A stretch of DNA of 39,202 nt from Coriobacteriia bacterium (GTDB taxonomy: Bacteria > Actinomycetota > Coriobacteriia > Coriobacteriales > UMGS124). The stretch is from NCBI GenBank assembly GCA_018368455.1, contig JAGZEG010000022.1:1-39202 (forward strand), read 5' to 3'. Made by a program: the position numbers and the translations under genes. Positions 36,084-39,202 of the stretch are shown here, piece by piece; position 1 is the first letter of the stretch; the number at the start of each line of letters is the position of its first letter. The notes beneath the pieces are model-generated. The model had not been told where the DNA came from. It saw nothing but the letters and a program-made list of their open reading frames with translations, and searched no databases.

Positions 36084-37301
36084 TTACTCGGCAGCAGCCT
36101 CGGTCTCAGCCGCGGGCTCCTCGGCAGCCTCGGCCTTGGGGGTCTCAGCAGCCTTGTCCTCGGGCTTCGGCTCGAGCGGCGTGACCTCGACCTCGAAGCC
36201 GAGCGTCTCGGCAGCGGCCTTCATCGACAGGGAGACGCGACGACGGTCGAGGTCGATCTCCATGACCTTGACGTGCACAGTCTCGCCGACGTGCGTGACC
36301 TGGCTCGGCTGGTCGACATGCTGCTTGGCCATCTCGGAGATGTGCACGAGGCCCTCGATGCCGTCGCCCAGCTCCACGAAGGCGCCGAACGGAACGAGCT
36401 TCGTGACCTTGCCCTCGACGATGGCGCCGACCGGGTACTTCTTGACGAGCGAACGCCACGGATCCTCGGTCGTCTGCTTGAGACCCAGCGAGATGCGCTC
36501 GCGGTTCATATCGACGTCGAGCACCTCGACCTCGACCTCCTGGCCGACCTTGACGACCTCGGAGGGGTGGTTGACGTGGTTCCAGGACAGCTCGGAGATG
36601 TGCACGAGGCCGTCGATGCCGCCCAGGTCCACGAAGGCGCCGAAGTCGACGATCGAAGAGACGGTGCCCTTGAGACGCATGCCCGGCTTGAGCTTGGACA
36701 GGATCTCGGCGCGCTCCTCCTTGCGGGCCTCCTCGAGGACCACGCGACGGGAGAGAACGACGTTGTTGCGATTGCGATCCATCTCGATGACGCGGGCCTC
36801 GATGCGCGTGCCCATGTAGGCGTTGAGGTCCTTGACGCGACGGAGGTCAACGAGGGAGGCAGGCAGGAAGCCGCGCAGGCCGATGTCGAGGATCAGGCCG
36901 CCCTTGACAACCTCAATAACCTCGCCCTCGACGTTCTCGCCAGCGTTGAACTTCTCCTCGATGCGGTTCCAGGCACGCTCGTACTCGGCGCGCTTCTTGG
37001 AAAGGATGAGGCGGCCGTCCTTGTCCTCCTTCTGGAGAACGAGGGCCTCGACCGGGTCGCCCAGCGAGACGATGTCGTTGGGGTCGGCGTCCTTGCGGAT
37101 GGACAGCTCGCGCACAGGGATGACGCCCTCGGACTTGTAGCCGATGTCAAGCAGGACCTCGTCATGGCCGATCTTCACGATCGTGCCCTTCACGATGTCG
37201 CCCTCGTCAAAGTCGATGATCGTGTTATCGACGAGGCCGTTCATCTCCTTATCGTCGATCTCGTCCAGCGAGAAGACGGAAGGGTTCTTAAGCTCACTCA
37301 A
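36084..37301 (-). CDS. rpsA: 30S ribosomal protein S1
   Basis: S1 binds mRNA on the small ribosomal subunit and helps start translation. The 405 residues hold four S1 RNA-binding domains at about 35-104, 120-186, 207-275 and 293-361; the last two carry the canonical FGAFV and GLVHISE motifs. An acidic Ala/Glu tail follows. Four domains, against six in E. coli, is usual in actinobacteria. The start is most likely TTG at 37301 (MSELKN), eight bases after AAAGGGG; a GTG at 37322 would place the ribosome binding site inside the gene. Confidence 0.95.
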   Translation of the reverse strand: MSELKNPSVFSLDEIDDKEMNGLVDNTIIDFDEGDIVKGTIVKIGHDEVLLDIGYKSEGVIPVRELSIRKDADPNDIVSLGDPVEALVLQKEDKDGRLILSKKRAEYERAWNRIEEKFNAGENVEGEVIEVVKGGLILDIGLRGFLPASLVDLRRVKDLNAYMGTRIEARVIEMDRNRNNVVLSRRVVLEEARKEERAEILSKLKPGMRLKGTVSSIVDFGAFVDLGGIDGLVHISELSWNHVNHPSEVVKVGQEVEVEVLDVDMNRERISLGLKQTTEDPWRSLVKKYPVGAIVEGKVTKLVPFGAFVELGDGIEGLVHISEMAKQHVDQPSQVTHVGETVHVKVMEIDLDRRRVSLSMKAAAETLGFEVEVTPLEPKPEDKAAETPKAEAAEEPAAETEAAAE

Positions 37302-37472
37302 GGGTGGACCCCTTTCACACAACCGGGGCCCCGATCGTCATGATCATCGCCGTGCGCCTGCTCGCCGTGCGCTACCCGATGTGCCGGGCGCTCGCCGACA
37401 GGCCGACGCGAGGAAAACCAAGTCTCGGGGGCCAATATCCACTAGGCACGCGCCCCATGCGCATGCCCGGCC

Positions 37473-37502
37473 ACAATACAATGAAAAGAGGGGCTTTGTC
37501 AC
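37473..37502 (-). promoter_or_regulatory. possible rpsA promoter
   Basis: On the minus strand, GTGACA (37502-37497) and TATTGT (37478-37473) are separated by 18 bases, giving a leader of about 165 bases. The match to the -10 consensus is modest. Confidence 0.35.
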
Positions 37503-37583
37503 CTGTGAGCTGAGGCTATCACAGCAAATCGCCAGGTTCAATTACCCAGCTCCACGGTATCTTCGCACATGTTGCGAGCGCAT

Positions 37584-37637
37584 GAACACCGCGGGACTCC
37601 GGAGAGAAACCCGAGTCGTCGTGCGGGCACGGTGTTC
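37584..37637 (+). other. nested stem-loop between rpsA and the FMN-binding gene
   Basis: Outer arms GAACACCG (37584-37591) and CGGTGTTC (37630-37637) are perfect. Inside them GACTCCGG and CCCGAGTC pair with one mismatch. It lies in the 648-base gap 37302-37949, which has no gene. It could be a small structured RNA or a 5' leader element; no known family was recognised. Confidence 0.3.
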
Positions 37638-37711
37638 GGCCATCCCGCCTGCGCGCCAGCTTGTCAATCAGTCTTTCAGAGAATGCGTCCCTTCCTCTCA
37701 ATGTATGCCTG

Positions 37712-37728
37712 TAAGTACAATGTACTTA
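37712..37728 (+). promoter_or_regulatory. palindrome upstream of the first FMN-binding protein gene
   Basis: TAAGTACAATGTACTTA has perfect seven-base arms and sits in an AT-rich pocket (about 37705-37780), about 220 bases before the gene. This looks like a transcription-factor operator in a promoter region. Confidence 0.4.
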
Positions 37729-37949
37729 TCAGTTAAATTAGTTCCGCAAAACTATTTTTTAAGTGACTTTCAACTCTATGACGCTGTGGTGATGAGAACG
37801 TCACGAGTCTGTGGCGATGCCGCAAACGGCAGCGCGAGTCCAAATCCAAGGGCTACAGTGAGGCTCGTTCCACGAAACCAGGCACACGACGCAGAGCACG
37901 CCCCCGAGCGGCCCGCACCGCACGCCTATCAAACAAAAGGGAGTTCATC

Positions 37950-38495
37950 ATGGATCGCACTATGGTTCGCAACGCCGCTGTTTCCGCCGTTCTCGTCGCC
38001 GGCCTGGGCCTGGGCGCCGCCAGCATGGCGGCCACGTCCGCCTACGCCGCCGAGAGCGCAAAGGCCGACGCCGCTGCAACGACGTCCGCCAAGGCAGAGG
38101 CCACCTCTGCAAAGGCCGACACGAAGGCCGCTGCCATGAAGGACGGCGAGTACACCGGCGAGGCCAAGGGCATGGAGTCCACGGTCAAGGTGACCGTCAC
38201 GGTCAAGGACGGTAAGATCGCCGATGTCAAGGCTGACGGCCAGGAGACAGAGGGCATCGGCTCCAAGGCGCTCGAGCAGCTGCCGGCCAAGATCGTCGAG
38301 GCCAATGGCACGGAGGGCGTCGACGCCATCTCCGGCGCGTCCGTGACGTCGAAGGCCATCTTCGCTGCCACGGATCAGGCGCTCGAGTCCGCAAAGGGTG
38401 GCAAGGCTGCCGCTGCGTCTTCCAGCAAGGACAAGGCTGCCTCCGCAACAGCTGACAAGGCCGCCAAGGCCGCGTCTGCCAAGGAGTCCAAGTAA
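37950..38495 (+). CDS. secreted FMN-binding domain protein
   Basis: This 181-residue protein has a signal peptide (AAVSAVLVAGLGLGAASMAA, cleavage probably after SAYA), an Ala/Lys-rich spacer, and one FMN_bind domain: DGEYTGEAKG, VTVTVKDGKIADVK and DAISGASVTSKAI. The last is the site where ApbE-type transferases attach FMN, here with Ser in place of the commoner Thr. An Ala/Lys/Ser-rich tail of about 30 residues follows. Such proteins carry electrons outside the membrane in anaerobes. Ribosome binding site AAGGGAG precedes the ATG. A terminator follows, and a close paralog comes next. Confidence 0.88.
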   Translation: MDRTMVRNAAVSAVLVAGLGLGAASMAATSAYAAESAKADAAATTSAKAEATSAKADTKAAAMKDGEYTGEAKGMESTVKVTVTVKDGKIADVKADGQETEGIGSKALEQLPAKIVEANGTEGVDAISGASVTSKAIFAATDQALESAKGGKAAAASSSKDKAASATADKAAKAASAKESK

Positions 38496-38536
38496 CTCCC
38501 CGGCACCGAGAACACTAGACTCGTCTCGGTTTAGCC

Positions 38537-38572
38537 AGCCCGTCCTTCCCTTTCGGGAGGGGCGGGCTTTTT
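38537..38572 (+). terminator. Rho-independent terminator after first FMN-binding gene
   Basis: AGCCCGTCCTTCCC (38537-38550) pairs with GGGAGGGGCGGGCT (38555-38568) around a TTTC loop and runs into TTTTT. It separates the two FMN-binding genes into different transcription units. Confidence 0.93.
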
Positions 38573-38651
38573 CATGGGATAGCCCCTTCCGCCACGACGG
38601 GCCAGGGCTGATGCACAGCGCCTCGCAGCCTGAAGGAAAACTGAAGTGACA

Positions 38652-38663
38652 TTGTATATACAA
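38652..38663 (+). promoter_or_regulatory. palindrome upstream of the second FMN-binding protein gene
   Basis: TTGTATATACAA is a perfect 12-base palindrome about 200 bases before the second gene, in an AT-rich pocket. A second small inverted repeat (TATGC/GCATA, 38682-38699) follows. The GTA..TAC core recalls the palindrome at 37712-37728. Confidence 0.35.
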
Positions 38664-38721
38664 GGCTCTAAGAGGCGACTTTATGCGTTATTTTGCATAG
38701 CATGATGATAACGTCGTGGAG

Positions 38722-38791
38722 GAATATGTCTATCGTGAAAATGCTGCGCCCGGCGGAGCATGGCGTGAGGTAAAACTACTCCGTCATATTC
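38722..38791 (+). other. possible leader stem-loop before second FMN-binding gene
   Basis: GAATATG (38722-38728) and CATATTC (38785-38791) are perfect complementary arms that enclose a second stem, ATGCT/AGCAT (38741-38761). It lies just upstream of the coding start and would be in the mRNA leader if transcription begins near 38700. It does not match the FMN riboswitch core as far as I can judge. Confidence 0.25.
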
Positions 38792-38860
38792 GTGGTGGGA
38801 AATGGATTCGAAGCGTCCTCCCCAGGCGCACCCCTCCCCCTCGTCGCAAAGGAGATCCCA

Positions 38861-39202
38861 ATGGATCGCACCATGTTCCGCAACGTCGCCATGTCCGCCG
38901 TGCTCGTCGCTGGCCTGGGCCTGGGCGGCGTTGCCCTCGTCAACGCTCCCGCCACCTCCGCCACGGCCTCCGAGGCTGCCTCCGCTGCCGCGGACGGCAC
39001 CTACGAGGGCACCGGCAAGGGCATCGGCGGCAACGTGCCCGTGACGGTCACCGTCGAGGGTGGCAAGATCACCGCTGTCGAGGTCGGCGAGAACTCCGAG
39101 ACCCAGGGCATCGGCACCAAGGCCATCGAGCAGCTCCCGGCCAAGATCGTCGAGGCCAACGGCGTGGAGGGCGTCGACGCCATCTCCGGCGCCACGGTGA
39201 CC
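38861..39202 (+). CDS. secreted FMN-binding domain protein, second copy (cut by window end)
   Basis: The first 114 codons are present and the frame is open at the window edge. It begins MDRTMFRNVAMSAVLVAGLG, almost the same signal as the preceding paralog, but with a much shorter spacer before the FMN_bind domain. The domain has DGTYEGTGKG, VTVTVEGGKITAVEV, the QGIGTKAIEQLPAKIVEANG block and DAISGATVT with the usual Thr at the flavin-attachment site. Ribosome binding site AAAGGAGA precedes the ATG. It probably carries electrons outside the membrane, as its neighbour does. Confidence 0.9.
   Translation, partial: MDRTMFRNVAMSAVLVAGLGLGGVALVNAPATSATASEAASAAADGTYEGTGKGIGGNVPVTVTVEGGKITAVEVGENSETQGIGTKAIEQLPAKIVEANGVEGVDAISGATVT

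Noticed and set aside
35319..37343. 674-codon open frame opposite rpsA and the RNA methyltransferase gene
   Set aside because: It is antisense to two confidently identified genes, has no motif and runs across the rpsA terminator hairpin.
38664..38860. FMN riboswitch before the FMN-binding protein
   Set aside because: The paired arms do not reproduce the FMN riboswitch core, and FMN-binding export proteins are not its usual targets.

Overview
The window is GC-rich, densely coded chromosomal DNA. The best guess for its source is an anaerobic actinobacterium of class Coriobacteriia. The pointers are Shine-Dalgarno-led genes with GTG and TTG starts, Tat-type signals on two ABC-transporter binding proteins, tandem secreted FMN-binding proteins, a four-domain ribosomal protein S1, and two members of a family with a DUF559-like C-terminal half. 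No 16S rRNA, tRNA, phage gene, transposase or CRISPR array was found, so the taxonomy is an inference from gene style.

Layout. Positions 313-8279, all minus strand: a DUF559-like protein, a SWIM/SNF2 helicase, uvrB and a divergent moaE. Positions 8620-15116, plus strand: three consecutive paralogous modules, each an ECF sigma factor overlapping (ATGA) a single-pass membrane protein with a large outer domain. The first membrane protein has an in-frame TAA that cuts off its cytoplasmic part. Positions 15337-18298, plus strand: moaA, moaC, a terminator and a second DUF559-like protein. Positions 18571-25747, minus strand: modC, modB, modA, mogA/moaB, moeA and a coaE-mobB fusion. Positions 26004-28613, plus strand: the 5-oxoprolinase operon pxpBCA. 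Positions 28962-34567, minus strand: a 5'-nucleotidase-family phosphoesterase without signal peptide and a phnD-phnC-phnE-phnE type transporter. Positions 34834-37301: tandem hairpin repeats, a SpoU-type RNA methyltransferase and rpsA. Positions 37950-39202, plus strand: two secreted FMN-binding proteins, the second cut by the window edge.

How it works together. moaE, moaA, moaC, modABC, mogA/moaB, moeA and mobB together cover molybdate uptake and much of molybdopterin and guanine-dinucleotide cofactor synthesis. moaD, moeB and mobA are not in the window. The ECF modules sit inside this group, between moaE and moaA, but nothing in the sequence shows that they control it.

The most interesting candidate for an undescribed system is the triple sigma/membrane-protein module. 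Each pair looks like a one-component surface-sensing circuit, and one copy appears to have been uncoupled by a nonsense codon. Other points are a ModB with a roughly 190-residue outer domain, the CoaE-MobB fusion, strong hairpins after both transporter binding-protein genes, and two unrelated families of structured intergenic repeats.
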